From positions 1,922,001 to 1,986,000 of the forward strand of contig NZ_CP054931.1 in the NCBI RefSeq assembly GCF_013364355.1: DNA of 64,000 bases, read 5' to 3'. The notes below the pieces were generated by a model that worked only from the letters and a program-made list of their open reading frames with translations, did not search any database and was not told where the DNA came from. Each line of letters opens with the position of its first letter. Position 1 is the first letter of the stretch. Both the position numbers and the translations under genes were made by a program. Of this stretch, positions 25,362-33,550 are shown piece after piece. This DNA is from Stenotrophomonas sp. NA06056. GTDB lineage: Bacteria > Pseudomonadota > Gammaproteobacteria > Xanthomonadales > Xanthomonadaceae.

Positions 25362-25376
25362 ATACGGAGCTCGCTC

Positions 25377-25910
25377 ATGAAACGTTCTGCCGCCCTTCTA
25401 CTGCTGCTTGCTGCCCATTCTGCGAACGCCCACGACGTGCGCCATCTCGATGCGCATGTCCATGGCCAGGCCGATGTCGATCTGGCCGTGGACCAGGGAA
25501 CGCTGGAGCTGGCACTGCGTGCGCCGGGCATCGGCATCCTCGATTTCGAACGACCACCTGCCGACAGCCGCGAACAGGCCGCATTGGCGCGGGCGCGATC
25601 GATCCTGCAGAGCGGCAGCTGGGTCACCTTGCCGAGCGCTGCGCGGTGCCGGTTGGACCATGCCGAGGCGACTGCGGAGGGCTTTGCGCCCGTGGCGATG
25701 GCGGCGCAGCCGGGCCAGCACAGGCACGCTGGATTCAGCGCAGCACTGCGCTACCGCTGCGCCAACCCGGCGGCGCTGCGTGGGCTGGTGTTGCCGCTGC
25801 CCACGCTGTTCCCGGGGCTGCACGAGGTGATCGTCAATAGCGCAACGTCGGCAGGCCAAAGCCGCAACGTGGTGACTGCCGACAACCTGCGGGTGCCGCT
25901 GGCGCCATGA
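25377..25910 (+). CDS. ZrgA-like (DUF2796) periplasmic zinc-uptake protein
   Basis: The 177-residue product has a signal peptide (ending near ANA) followed by HDVRHLDAHVHGQADVDLAV, a His-rich N-terminus typical of DUF2796/ZrgA. The central core is LELALRAPGIGILDFERPPA. Conserved later Cys and His residues (RCRLDHAEA, QHRHAGF, YRCANP) can bind metal. In Vibrio the ZrgABCDE system is a Zur-controlled second zinc importer. The stop overlaps the ABC ATPase ATG by 4 nt. Confidence 0.85.
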   Translation: MKRSAALLLLLAAHSANAHDVRHLDAHVHGQADVDLAVDQGTLELALRAPGIGILDFERPPADSREQAALARARSILQSGSWVTLPSAARCRLDHAEATAEGFAPVAMAAQPGQHRHAGFSAALRYRCANPAALRGLVLPLPTLFPGLHEVIVNSATSAGQSRNVVTADNLRVPLAP

Positions 25911-26602
25911 ACGAAACCGTCATCATCGACCTGCAGGGCGTGCAGTTCGGCTACGCAGACCGAGCAGTGCTGGACATCGCACAGCTGCAGCTGAGCGCGG
26001 GCAGCAGCGTGCTGCTGCGCGGCACCAGCGGCTCGGGCAAGAGCACGCTGCTGGGCCTGCTGGCCGGCATCCTGCTGCCGGGCCGCGGCAGTATCCGTGT
26101 TGCCGGCCATGCTGTGAATACGCTCGGTGCCGCGGCGCGCGATCGCTTCCGCGCCGACCAGCTGGGCGTGATCTTCCAGCAGTTCAACCTGCTGCCGTTC
26201 CTGAGCGTGCGCAACAACATCGCGCTGGGCGTGCGCTTCTCGCCACTGCGAAACGCGCGCATCGAGGGTGGGCTGGACGCCGAGATCGCGCGCCTGCTGC
26301 ATGCACTGCAACTGGATCCGGCGCTGATGCCGCGTGCGGCGGGTACGCTCAGTGTGGGGCAGCAGCAGCGTGTTGCCGCTGCCCGCGCCTTGATCGGTCG
26401 CCCGGCGGTACTGCTGGCCGACGAACCGACTTCGGCGCTGGACCCCGATGCGGCTACGGCCTTCGTGCAGCTGATGGCCGCGCAGTGCCGCGCCGCCGGC
26501 ACCACCGCGCTGGTGGTCAGCCACGATGACCGCCTGCAGCCATTGTTCGACCAGGTGCTGTCGCTGGGTGATCTGAACCGGGCAGGGGGTGCGCATGTTT
26601 GA
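25907..26602 (+). CDS. ABC transporter ATP-binding protein (Zrg system)
   Basis: The 231-residue ATPase contains Walker A GTSGSGKST at about 38-46, a Q-loop in FQQFNLLPFLS, signature LSVGQQQRVAAARAL and Walker B VLLADEPTSALD followed by the switch His in VVSHDD. It belongs to the LolD/MacB branch, matching the FtsX-type permease that overlaps its end. It would power the zinc-linked system with the upstream ZrgA-like protein. Confidence 0.9.
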   Translation: MNETVIIDLQGVQFGYADRAVLDIAQLQLSAGSSVLLRGTSGSGKSTLLGLLAGILLPGRGSIRVAGHAVNTLGAAARDRFRADQLGVIFQQFNLLPFLSVRNNIALGVRFSPLRNARIEGGLDAEIARLLHALQLDPALMPRAAGTLSVGQQQRVAAARALIGRPAVLLADEPTSALDPDAATAFVQLMAAQCRAAGTTALVVSHDDRLQPLFDQVLSLGDLNRAGGAHV

Positions 26603-27848
26603 CTTGGCTTGGGCCAGCCTGCGCAGCCGCGCTTTGAGCGTGAGCCTGACCGTGCTGGTCATCATGCTGAGCGTGGTCCTGCTGCTGGGCGTGGAACGCA
26701 TCCGCACCCAGGCCCACGAAGGTTTTGCCAGCACCGTCTCGGGTACGGATCTGATCGTCGGCGCGCGCTCGGGGCCGGTGAACCTGCTGCTGTACTCGGT
26801 GTTCCATATCGGCGATCCGACCAACAACGTGTCCTGGCAGTCCTACCAGGAACTGTCCGCGCTGCCGCAGGTGAAATGGGCAGTGCCGCTGTCATTGGGT
26901 GATTCCTGGCGGGGCTATCGGGTGATCGGCACCACTGTCGGCTACTTCGAACACTACCGGCATGGCGCAGGGCATCCGCTGGCATTCGCGCAGGGCCAGC
27001 CGTTCGACGACCTGTATGACGCGGTGGTCGGCGCTGAAGTCGCGCAGGCGGCGCACATCGGCCTCGGCGCTGACATCGTGCTGGCCCATGGCACCGGTGG
27101 GGTAACCCTGGCCACGCATGCGGACAAGCCGTTCCGTGTGGCCGGCATCCTGCAGCGGACCGGCACGCCGGTGGATTCTTCCGTGCTGGTGTCACTGCCG
27201 GCGATCGAGGCGATCCATGTCGACTGGCGCTCCGGCGTGCAGCTTCGCAGCCAGCATGTCAGCGCCGAGCAGGCACGCCAGCTCGACCTGACCCCGACCA
27301 GCATCACCGCCTTCATGCTGGGCCTGAACTCGCGCATCGCAACGTTCGGCGTGCAGCGCAGCATCAACGAGTATCCCGACGAAGCGTTGCAGGCGATCCT
27401 GCCCGGCGTGACCCTGCAGCAGCTCTGGCAGTCGCTGGGGACCGCCGAGCGCGCGCTGCAGTTGATCAGTGCGATGGTGGTGCTGCTGGGCATGGTTTCG
27501 CTGATGGCGCTGCTGGTATCGACGCTGCAGGAGCGTCGTCGAGAGATGGCGGTGCTGCGCGCTACCGGTGCGCGTCCAGCCTATGTGGCCTGCCTGCTGG
27601 TCGTGGAAGCCGTGGCCACCGCAGCGATGGCCTGTGTGTTTGCGCTGGCGGTGCTGACCTGTGCCAGCGTGGCCGGGCGCAGCTGGGCACTGGCCAATTT
27701 CGGACTGTCGATCACCCACGTCTGGCCGGATGCGCGCGAACTGGCCTGGGTGGGTGGGGTGCTGTTGATCAGTGCGGTTGCAGGCCTGCTGCCTGCGCTG
27801 CTGGCCTACCGGCGTACCGTGGCCGATGGCCTGGCGCCTGCGTCATGA
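26595..27848 (+). CDS. FtsX/MacB-type ABC permease (Zrg system)
   Basis: The 417-residue protein has an N-terminal helix (LSVSLTVLVIMLSVVLLLGV), a periplasmic MacB-PCD domain of about 230 residues, and three C-terminal helices of the FtsX family (ALQLISAMVVLLGMVSLMAL, with the conserved ERRREMAVLRATGA loop). This topology fits extraction or mechanical coupling in the periplasm rather than a classical import channel. ATG 26595 overlaps the ATPase stop. An in-frame GTG at 26589 is an alternative start. Confidence 0.87.
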   Translation: MFDLAWASLRSRALSVSLTVLVIMLSVVLLLGVERIRTQAHEGFASTVSGTDLIVGARSGPVNLLLYSVFHIGDPTNNVSWQSYQELSALPQVKWAVPLSLGDSWRGYRVIGTTVGYFEHYRHGAGHPLAFAQGQPFDDLYDAVVGAEVAQAAHIGLGADIVLAHGTGGVTLATHADKPFRVAGILQRTGTPVDSSVLVSLPAIEAIHVDWRSGVQLRSQHVSAEQARQLDLTPTSITAFMLGLNSRIATFGVQRSINEYPDEALQAILPGVTLQQLWQSLGTAERALQLISAMVVLLGMVSLMALLVSTLQERRREMAVLRATGARPAYVACLLVVEAVATAAMACVFALAVLTCASVAGRSWALANFGLSITHVWPDARELAWVGGVLLISAVAGLLPALLAYRRTVADGLAPAS

Positions 27849-28399
27849 GCACGGGTGTGCGATGGCTGCTGCTGGCTGCGGCAATGCTGCTGGTCGCCTG
27901 CACGCGGCCGACCGATACGGGTGTGCAGGCACTGCAACCGTCGCCAGTACAGAGCAGTGCTGGTGCTGATAGCGAACAGGAACTGGACTGGCTGCAGATG
28001 CTGCCGGGCGATGAGCTGGCAGCAATGGAGCGCGGTGAGGGGCCGGAGGTGCAGCACAGCGGCAACCGGCGCATGGCCCAGTTCGGTACGTTCCGAACGG
28101 TGGACACGGTGCTGGATCGCGCGGTGCGGCTGCCGGGCTACGTCGTGCCCCTCGCCAATGCGGCAGACGGTCGATTGATCGAATTCCTGTTCGTGCCGTA
28201 CTACGGCGCGTGCATCCACGTGCCACCACCGCCACCGAACCAGATCGTGCACGTGGTGCTGCCGCAGCCGATCACCATGCCCGACATGTACTCGCCGTTC
28301 TTCCTGGCCGGGGTGCTGCGTGCCGAGCGCGTGGACGATGATCTTGCCGGCTCGGCCTACAGCATGGCCGACGCCGAATTGAGGCCTTATGAACCGTAG
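27845..28399 (+). CDS. DUF3299 lipoprotein 1 (Zrg system)
   Basis: The 184-residue product has a signal peptide ending LLVAC, a clear lipobox with Cys at about 19. The DUF3299 core is LPGYVVPLANAADGRLIEFLFVPYYGACIHVPPPPPNQIVHV. The conserved YGACIHVPPPPPNQ holds Cys and His that may bind metal. It overlaps the permease stop by 4 nt and the second DUF3299 gene by 11 nt. Members accompany ZrgA operons; their biochemical role is not defined. Confidence 0.85.
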   Translation: MSTGVRWLLLAAAMLLVACTRPTDTGVQALQPSPVQSSAGADSEQELDWLQMLPGDELAAMERGEGPEVQHSGNRRMAQFGTFRTVDTVLDRAVRLPGYVVPLANAADGRLIEFLFVPYYGACIHVPPPPPNQIVHVVLPQPITMPDMYSPFFLAGVLRAERVDDDLAGSAYSMADAELRPYEP

Positions 28400-29018
28400 C
28401 GCGAAGGTGCTTGCCGGTGTGCTTGCCGTTGTTCTGCTGGCGAGTTGTGGCCAGCCCGCCGTGGATGCCCCTCAGCCACAGGCCAGCAGCGCTGCTGCGT
28501 CGCCAGCGGTGGCGTCTGCAGTGATCGACCGCTGGGACGCGCTGATGCCAGCGGAGGACAGCTTCCAGCGTCCACCGCCGCAGATCGGGCTGTCGCGCGG
28601 CAACGGCATGGATGGGGTGGGCGGCTTGATCGACGACACCGGGTCGGGCGCACTGCCCGGGCAAGCCATCGATCATTCCAGCCCGGTACCCGCACAGCAG
28701 TTCGGCTCGTCGGCGGTGGTCGATGGCGTGGATGGACGGGCGCTGGACCTGGATGGCTATGTGGTGCCGCTGGCGATGAACGACGCGGGGCAGGTGGACG
28801 AACTGCTGTTCGTGCCGTTCTATGGCGCGTGCATCCACGTACCGCCGCCACCGCCGAACCAGATCATCCATGTGACCCTGGCCACCCCCATCACGATGGG
28901 CGCGTTGTGGGACCCCTACCGGCTGTCAGGGCGCCTGCAGGTGAAGCACTTCGAGGCGGACATCGCCAGTGCGTCCTATGACGCCGCCGCCGCGACGCTT
29001 TCCGCGATCAGCCGATGA
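28389..29018 (+). CDS. DUF3299 lipoprotein 2 (Zrg system)
   Basis: This 209-residue paralogue of the preceding gene has lipobox LLASC at about residue 20. A Gly/Ser-rich linker leads to the same core, LDGYVVPLAMNDAGQVDELLF then FYGACIHVPPPPPNQIIHVT. The two copies probably act together at the inner or outer membrane, as with the ZrgD/E pair. The extra linker of about 60 residues distinguishes this one. Confidence 0.85.
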   Translation: MNRSAKVLAGVLAVVLLASCGQPAVDAPQPQASSAAASPAVASAVIDRWDALMPAEDSFQRPPPQIGLSRGNGMDGVGGLIDDTGSGALPGQAIDHSSPVPAQQFGSSAVVDGVDGRALDLDGYVVPLAMNDAGQVDELLFVPFYGACIHVPPPPPNQIIHVTLATPITMGALWDPYRLSGRLQVKHFEADIASASYDAAAATLSAISR

Positions 29019-29028
29019 TGGGCAGCCG

Positions 29029-29784
29029 ATGAGAAGACTGCGGACACGCAGCGTCGCGCTGCTGATGGTGCTGCTGCTGGCAGGGACCGGCGTGGCGCTG
29101 CTGTGGAATGCAACGCACGCGCCCTCGCCACCGGCCGTTGCATTCCCTGCACCGGCGGCGGAAGCGCAGGCATGCATCGAACATCACCTGGCTGCCGACA
29201 AGGCCTTTCGTGATGACCTGCTGTTCCTGCTGGTGGCGACGCTGCGCGACCGCTGCGAACCGGCGCAGGCGGGCGTGCTGGCACGCATGGCCAACCGTGC
29301 GTCGCTGCCGGTGCTGGCGGCGGTGAGCAGGGTGACTACGCAGGATGCGAGCCTGGACCGCCCGATCTACCAGTACATCCAGCACCGCGCCGATGGCACC
29401 GGCTGCGGCCAGCCACTGCGCCTGCCGGCAGGCGATGGCGGCAGCGTCGAGGTGGATATCGAACAGTACGCAAGCACGTTCCCGGACAGCTACTTCGACC
29501 CACAGCGCAGCAGTGCGCCGCGTGACTTCGGCGGGCGTCCGCTGGCCGAACGCGCCGGCAACGCCTGCAACAGCGTGGTCTATGCGGTGCTGCCGCTGGG
29601 AGGAACGGATTGGCGCTGCAGCACGCTGCGCAGCAACGGCCGTGCGCGGGTGCGTGCGCTGTGCGAAGACGAGATGCAGCGGCAGCACGGCCATCTGCGT
29701 GGTGAACTGGATGCTGGAGTGGGACGCGCCATGCAGGACCCGGTGGCACAGGCGGTCGCTGCATTGCCTGCCGAGTGCAGGTAG
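29029..29784 (+). CDS. Hypothetical exported/anchored protein at end of zinc operon
   Basis: The ATG at 29029 (MRRLRTRSVALLMVLLLAGT) starts a single N-terminal membrane anchor or signal sequence. The 251-residue protein has at least six scattered cysteines (ACIEHH, DRCEPA, GCGQP, ACNSV, WRCSTL, LCEDE), suggesting disulphides outside the cytoplasm. It starts 10 nt after the second DUF3299 gene and is probably co-transcribed. I recognise no domain. A longer frame from 28969 lies inside the previous gene. Confidence 0.7.
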   Translation: MRRLRTRSVALLMVLLLAGTGVALLWNATHAPSPPAVAFPAPAAEAQACIEHHLAADKAFRDDLLFLLVATLRDRCEPAQAGVLARMANRASLPVLAAVSRVTTQDASLDRPIYQYIQHRADGTGCGQPLRLPAGDGGSVEVDIEQYASTFPDSYFDPQRSSAPRDFGGRPLAERAGNACNSVVYAVLPLGGTDWRCSTLRSNGRARVRALCEDEMQRQHGHLRGELDAGVGRAMQDPVAQAVAALPAECR

Positions 29785-29852
29785 CCCCGGGGCCGTGGCG
29801 AAGTGAGCGTTGCACCTCCTGGAACCTGAATGACTCTCGCTGGAAGCCTCAT

Positions 29853-29878
29853 AACTATACAGGATGTCCTGTATAGTT
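29853..29878. promoter_or_regulatory. Operator palindrome for the SmvA/TetR operon
   Basis: Perfect 12-bp arms AACTATACAGGA and TCCTGTATAGTT are separated by TG. The site overlaps a TATAGT -10-like box and lies 31 bp before the efflux gene ATG. This is the expected position for repression by the TetR protein encoded at 31448. Confidence 0.75.
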
Positions 29879-29909
29879 TGAATCGTACTTTTCCCATCCA
29901 GGTTCTCCC

Positions 29910-31442
29910 ATGGCTCTCTCCCAGCCCTTGGACGGCGCTCCGTCCCTGTCGCGCGCCCGGCGCTGGTCGCTGTTGTTCACCGTTGCTGCGGGCCTGCTGT
30001 TGGTCACGCTGGACAACTCTGTGCTGTACACCGCGCTGCCGACGCTGACCGAGGAGCTCTCGGCCAGTGCCGGGCAGGCGTTGTGGATCATCAACGCCTA
30101 TCCGCTGGTGATGGCCGGTCTGCTGCTGGGTGCGGGCACGCTGGGTGACCGCATCGGCCACCGCCGGATGTTCCTGATCGGCTTGGTGGTGTTCGGCATC
30201 GCCTCGTTGGCGGCCGCGTTCTCCGCGACCGCCGCGCAGCTGATTGCAGCGCGTGCCTTCCTCGCCGTGGGTGCGGCGGCGATGATGCCGGCCACGCTGG
30301 CCTTGATCGGGCTCAGCTTCCACGAAGAGCGCGAGCGCAACATCGCCATCGCGATCTGGGGCTCGGTGGCCATCGTCGGTGCAGCACTGGGGCCGATCAT
30401 CGGTGGCTGGCTGCTGCAGCACTTCTGGTGGGGCTCGGTGTTCCTGATCAACGTACCGGTGGTGGTGGTCGCCTTCATCGCGACCCTGGTGCTGGCGCCG
30501 GAAGGGCAGCGCGACAGCACGCGGCCGTGGGACCTGCTGTCCTCGTTGCTGGCCCTGGCCGCGCTGTCGGGCCTGGTATTGGCGATCAAGTCGCTGATCG
30601 CCACCCCGCCTTCGTACGGTGTGGGCGCTGTCTCGCTGCTGCTGGCGCTCATCGCCGGCTTCGCCTTCAGCCGCCGCCAGCAGCAGTTGCCCTATCCGCT
30701 GCTGGATTTCGCCATCTTCCGCAACCCGGCGTTCCTTGCCGGCACCCTCTCGGCAGTGTTCACCTTGTTTGCGATGGCCGGGCTGCAGCTGCTCACCACC
30801 CAGCGATTCCAGCTGGTGGCCGGCCTCAGCCCGCTGCAGGCGGGCCTGCTGGTATCAGTGGCGGCGCTGGGCAGCCTGCCCAGCGCGTTGCTGGGCGGCA
30901 GCGTGCTGCATCGGGTCGGCCTGCGTCCGTTGATCTGTGGCGGCCTTGCGGCTGGCGCGGTAGGTGTCGGCGTGGTGGCGCTGGGCTTCCCGCACGGCCT
31001 GGGCTGGGTGGTGGCCGGCATGGCGATCACCGGCTTCGGCATGGGTGCTGCGATCTCGGTGGCGTCCACCGCCATCCTCAACAACGTGCCGCCGCATCGT
31101 GCGGGCATGGCTTCGTCGGTGGAAGAGGTGTCCTACGAATTCGGTGGCCTGTTGGCGGTCGCGCTGCTGGGTAGCCTCAGCGCTGCGGCGTATGGCGCTT
31201 TCCTGCCCGGGTCGGCCGACATTCCTGCCGCCGCGCGCGAAGGGTTCACGCAGGCGTTGCACCTGGCACGTGACGCGGGGCAAGGTGAGTGGTTCGCATT
31301 GGCCACCGCGGCCTACGATCGTGGTTACCAGATCGTGTTGCTGGTGATCAGTGCGGTGCTGGCGGCCGGCGCGGTGATCATCGCGCGCCTGCTGCGTGGA
31401 CGCGCCGGTGGCCGCGACGGCGCTGCCGATCGCGTAAAATAG
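29910..31442 (+). CDS. smvA: DHA2-family MFS efflux pump, SmvA-like
   Basis: This 510-residue, 14-helix exporter shows LLLVTLDNSVLYTALPTLTE in helix 1 (family motif D1), GTLGDRIGHRRMFLIGLVVF after helix 2, and GPIIGGWLLQHFWWGSVFLI for motif C/helix 5. It matches SmvA/QacA-like drug:H+ antiporters for cationic biocides such as methyl viologen or chlorhexidine. A TetR regulator 6 nt downstream and a perfect operator upstream fit the SmvA-SmvR arrangement. The substrate range is inferred. Confidence 0.85.
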   Translation: MALSQPLDGAPSLSRARRWSLLFTVAAGLLLVTLDNSVLYTALPTLTEELSASAGQALWIINAYPLVMAGLLLGAGTLGDRIGHRRMFLIGLVVFGIASLAAAFSATAAQLIAARAFLAVGAAAMMPATLALIGLSFHEERERNIAIAIWGSVAIVGAALGPIIGGWLLQHFWWGSVFLINVPVVVVAFIATLVLAPEGQRDSTRPWDLLSSLLALAALSGLVLAIKSLIATPPSYGVGAVSLLLALIAGFAFSRRQQQLPYPLLDFAIFRNPAFLAGTLSAVFTLFAMAGLQLLTTQRFQLVAGLSPLQAGLLVSVAALGSLPSALLGGSVLHRVGLRPLICGGLAAGAVGVGVVALGFPHGLGWVVAGMAITGFGMGAAISVASTAILNNVPPHRAGMASSVEEVSYEFGGLLAVALLGSLSAAAYGAFLPGSADIPAAAREGFTQALHLARDAGQGEWFALATAAYDRGYQIVLLVISAVLAAGAVIIARLLRGRAGGRDGAADRVK

Positions 31443-31447
31443 CGGCA

Positions 31448-32008
31448 ATGAGAACCAGCAAGCGCGAGCGCATCCTTGACGCCGCCGTCAGCGTGATCAA
31501 CCGCGACGGCGTGCGTGCGGTCACCTTTGAATCGGTGGCGGCCGAGGCGCAGTTGACCCGTGGCGGCCTGCTGTACCACTTCCCGTCGCGCGAAGCGTTG
31601 TTGCGCGGCATCGATGAGCACCTGGTGCAGAGCTGGGAAGCATCGATGGAGGCGCTGCTGGGCAAGTCGGCCGGCGAGGCCACTGCGCTGGAGCGCTACC
31701 AGACCTTCGTGAGGGTTTCGGCACAGAGTGCCACCCGTGCCGAGCTGATGTTCATGCTGGACTCGGTGGACCCTGAGTTCCCCAGCGAGCGGCCGTGGGC
31801 ACCGGTAGTGGGGCGCTGGGCGCCGTCGCCACCGACCGCCGGCAGTGACGACCCTGCGGCGCTGGACAATTTCGTGGCACGGCTGGCCGCCGATGGCCTG
31901 TGGATCTACGAGGCCATGTACGAAGGCCAGCTGGACGAGAGCGTGCGTGTGCAGGTGACCGAGCGGATCGGCCGGCTGCTTTCTCCCGAGCAGCCTGCGA
32001 AGGACTAG
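31448..32008 (+). CDS. TetR-family repressor, SmvR-like
   Basis: The 186-residue product has an N-terminal HTH (RERILDAAVSVINRDGVRAV through LTRGGLLYHFPSREALLRGI) and a TetR ligand domain with C-terminal helices. It begins 6 nt after the efflux gene, so the pair is an operon, probably autoregulated through the 29853-29878 palindrome. Its inducer is likely a cationic substrate of the pump. Confidence 0.87.
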   Translation: MRTSKRERILDAAVSVINRDGVRAVTFESVAAEAQLTRGGLLYHFPSREALLRGIDEHLVQSWEASMEALLGKSAGEATALERYQTFVRVSAQSATRAELMFMLDSVDPEFPSERPWAPVVGRWAPSPPTAGSDDPAALDNFVARLAADGLWIYEAMYEGQLDESVRVQVTERIGRLLSPEQPAKD

Positions 32009-32015
32009 TCGCGCG

Positions 32016-32897
32016 CTACAGCGCCGCCAGCCACGCGCGGGGCGAGAGCCCCAAACGTTTGCGAAACGCCTTGGACAGTGAAGCGGTGTCGGCAAAGCCG
32101 ACCTCGGTCGCCACCTGCTTGGCCGCCGCCCCCGCGCGCAGTTGCGTGCAGGCCAGGCTCAAACGCCAATCCAGCAGGTAGCTTGCCGGCGTGGTCTGCA
32201 TCACGTCCTTGAACACCGCTGCGAAAGCGCTGCGCGACAGGCCGGCGATGGCAGCCATCTTCGGCAGGGTCCAGGCCTGCTGCGGCGCCTGGTGCAGGGC
32301 CACCAGCGTGCGTGCCAGGCGCGCATCGGACAGTCCGCGCATCAGCCCGTGGCTGACCCCGGCCGCATCGGGATGATCGATCACCCAACGCAGTACCTGG
32401 ATCAAGGCAACCTCGAACAGCCGGTTGGTCAGCAGGCGCGAGCCGCAGCGCTGGCGGTCGGCTTCTGCGAACAGCAGGTGCAGGGTGCCGTCCAGTTCAC
32501 CGATGGCTGACAGCGGCACCACCATCACCGGCGGCAGCGACTGAACGACCGGATTGCGCGCGCCGCCGTCGAAATCGAGCGTGGCACAGGTGAAATCAGG
32601 ACCGTCCAGCGGTGCATTGAGGAACACATGCCGCAGTGGCCGCGGGTACAGCAGCAGGCTGGGGGCGGTGACCTTCAGCTGGCGCGTGATGCAGTCCGCG
32701 TCGGAATGCTGCACCTGCATTTCCCCCTTGCGCAGGATGTGCAGGAAGGCACGCCCTGGCTGCGGTTCGAACACGTGCCGCCCGCACAACGGGCCGGAGT
32801 GGAACAGTGCTGCCTGTACCCGGAACCGCTCCAGCAGGGTCGACAGCCGGTCGGGCGCGTCGTCGGACGGTTCGGATGAGGGTGGAGAGGTGATCAT
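32016..32897 (-). CDS. AraC-family regulator with cupin sensor domain
   Basis: The 293-residue protein has an N-terminal cupin (LCGRHVFEPQPGRAFLHILR, then SLLLYPRPLRHVF), as in the AraC cupin_6 group. The C-terminal double HTH contains WTLPKMAAIAGLSRSAFAAVF and KQVATEVGFADTASLSKAFR. It diverges from the carboxymuconolactone decarboxylase-like gene with 106 bp between, a common arrangement for regulators of AhpD-like oxidative or electrophile defences. The effector is unknown. Confidence 0.88.
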   Translation of the reverse strand: MITSPPSSEPSDDAPDRLSTLLERFRVQAALFHSGPLCGRHVFEPQPGRAFLHILRKGEMQVQHSDADCITRQLKVTAPSLLLYPRPLRHVFLNAPLDGPDFTCATLDFDGGARNPVVQSLPPVMVVPLSAIGELDGTLHLLFAEADRQRCGSRLLTNRLFEVALIQVLRWVIDHPDAAGVSHGLMRGLSDARLARTLVALHQAPQQAWTLPKMAAIAGLSRSAFAAVFKDVMQTTPASYLLDWRLSLACTQLRAGAAAKQVATEVGFADTASLSKAFRKRLGLSPRAWLAAL

Positions 32898-33003
32898 GGA
32901 TGAATGGACAACATATCTGGAGATAAATGCTCTATTCGTCCGGCGAGTCTACCTACGATGCGCCCATCGTCCAATTCCGGGCGCTATCGCAAGGAGTACT
33001 CCC

Positions 33004-33540
33004 ATGTCCCGCATTCCCCTGATCGATCCGACCTCGACCGCGCCTGACCGCCAGACCCTGCTGGGTCAGGTCCATGCCGCCTTCGGCGCTACGCCGGCGA
33101 TGTTCCGTGCCGTGGCCAACTCGCCCGCCGCCCTGCAAAGCATGTGGGGCGCATTCGGCGCGCTGGGTGGCGGCCGTCTGTCACCGCTGCTGGGCGAACA
33201 GATCGCGGTGGCCATCGCCAACCGCAATGCGTGCGAGTACTGCCTGGCTGCGCATACCGCGCTGGGCCGCAAGGCCGGTGCCAGCAGCGAGCAGATGGCC
33301 GCGGCCCAGATCGGCCAGTCCAGCGATCCGGCGACCGCCGCTGCCTTGGACTTCGCGCTGAAGGTGGTCGAGAACCGCGCACAGATTGCCGACGCTGACG
33401 TGCAGGCGATGCGCGCGATCGGTTTCGATGACGAGCAGATCGTCGAGATCCTGGCCCATGTAGCGCTCAACCTGTTCACCAACTACGTCAACGTGGCCTT
33501 TGATGTGCCGGTGGACTTCCCGAAGGTGGCGCTGCGCTGA
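33004..33540 (+). CDS. AhpD-like carboxymuconolactone decarboxylase family protein
   Basis: The 178-residue product contains NACEYCLAAHTALGRKAG with C77, C80 and H84, the CxxC...H centre of AhpD-type peroxidase-related proteins. This cysteine motif argues for thiol/peroxide chemistry rather than true decarboxylation. AAGGAG precedes ATG 33004. The adjacent divergent AraC regulator probably controls it. Confidence 0.87.
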   Translation: MSRIPLIDPTSTAPDRQTLLGQVHAAFGATPAMFRAVANSPAALQSMWGAFGALGGGRLSPLLGEQIAVAIANRNACEYCLAAHTALGRKAGASSEQMAAAQIGQSSDPATAAALDFALKVVENRAQIADADVQAMRAIGFDDEQIVEILAHVALNLFTNYVNVAFDVPVDFPKVALR

Positions 33541-33550
33541 GGTCGCGCGG

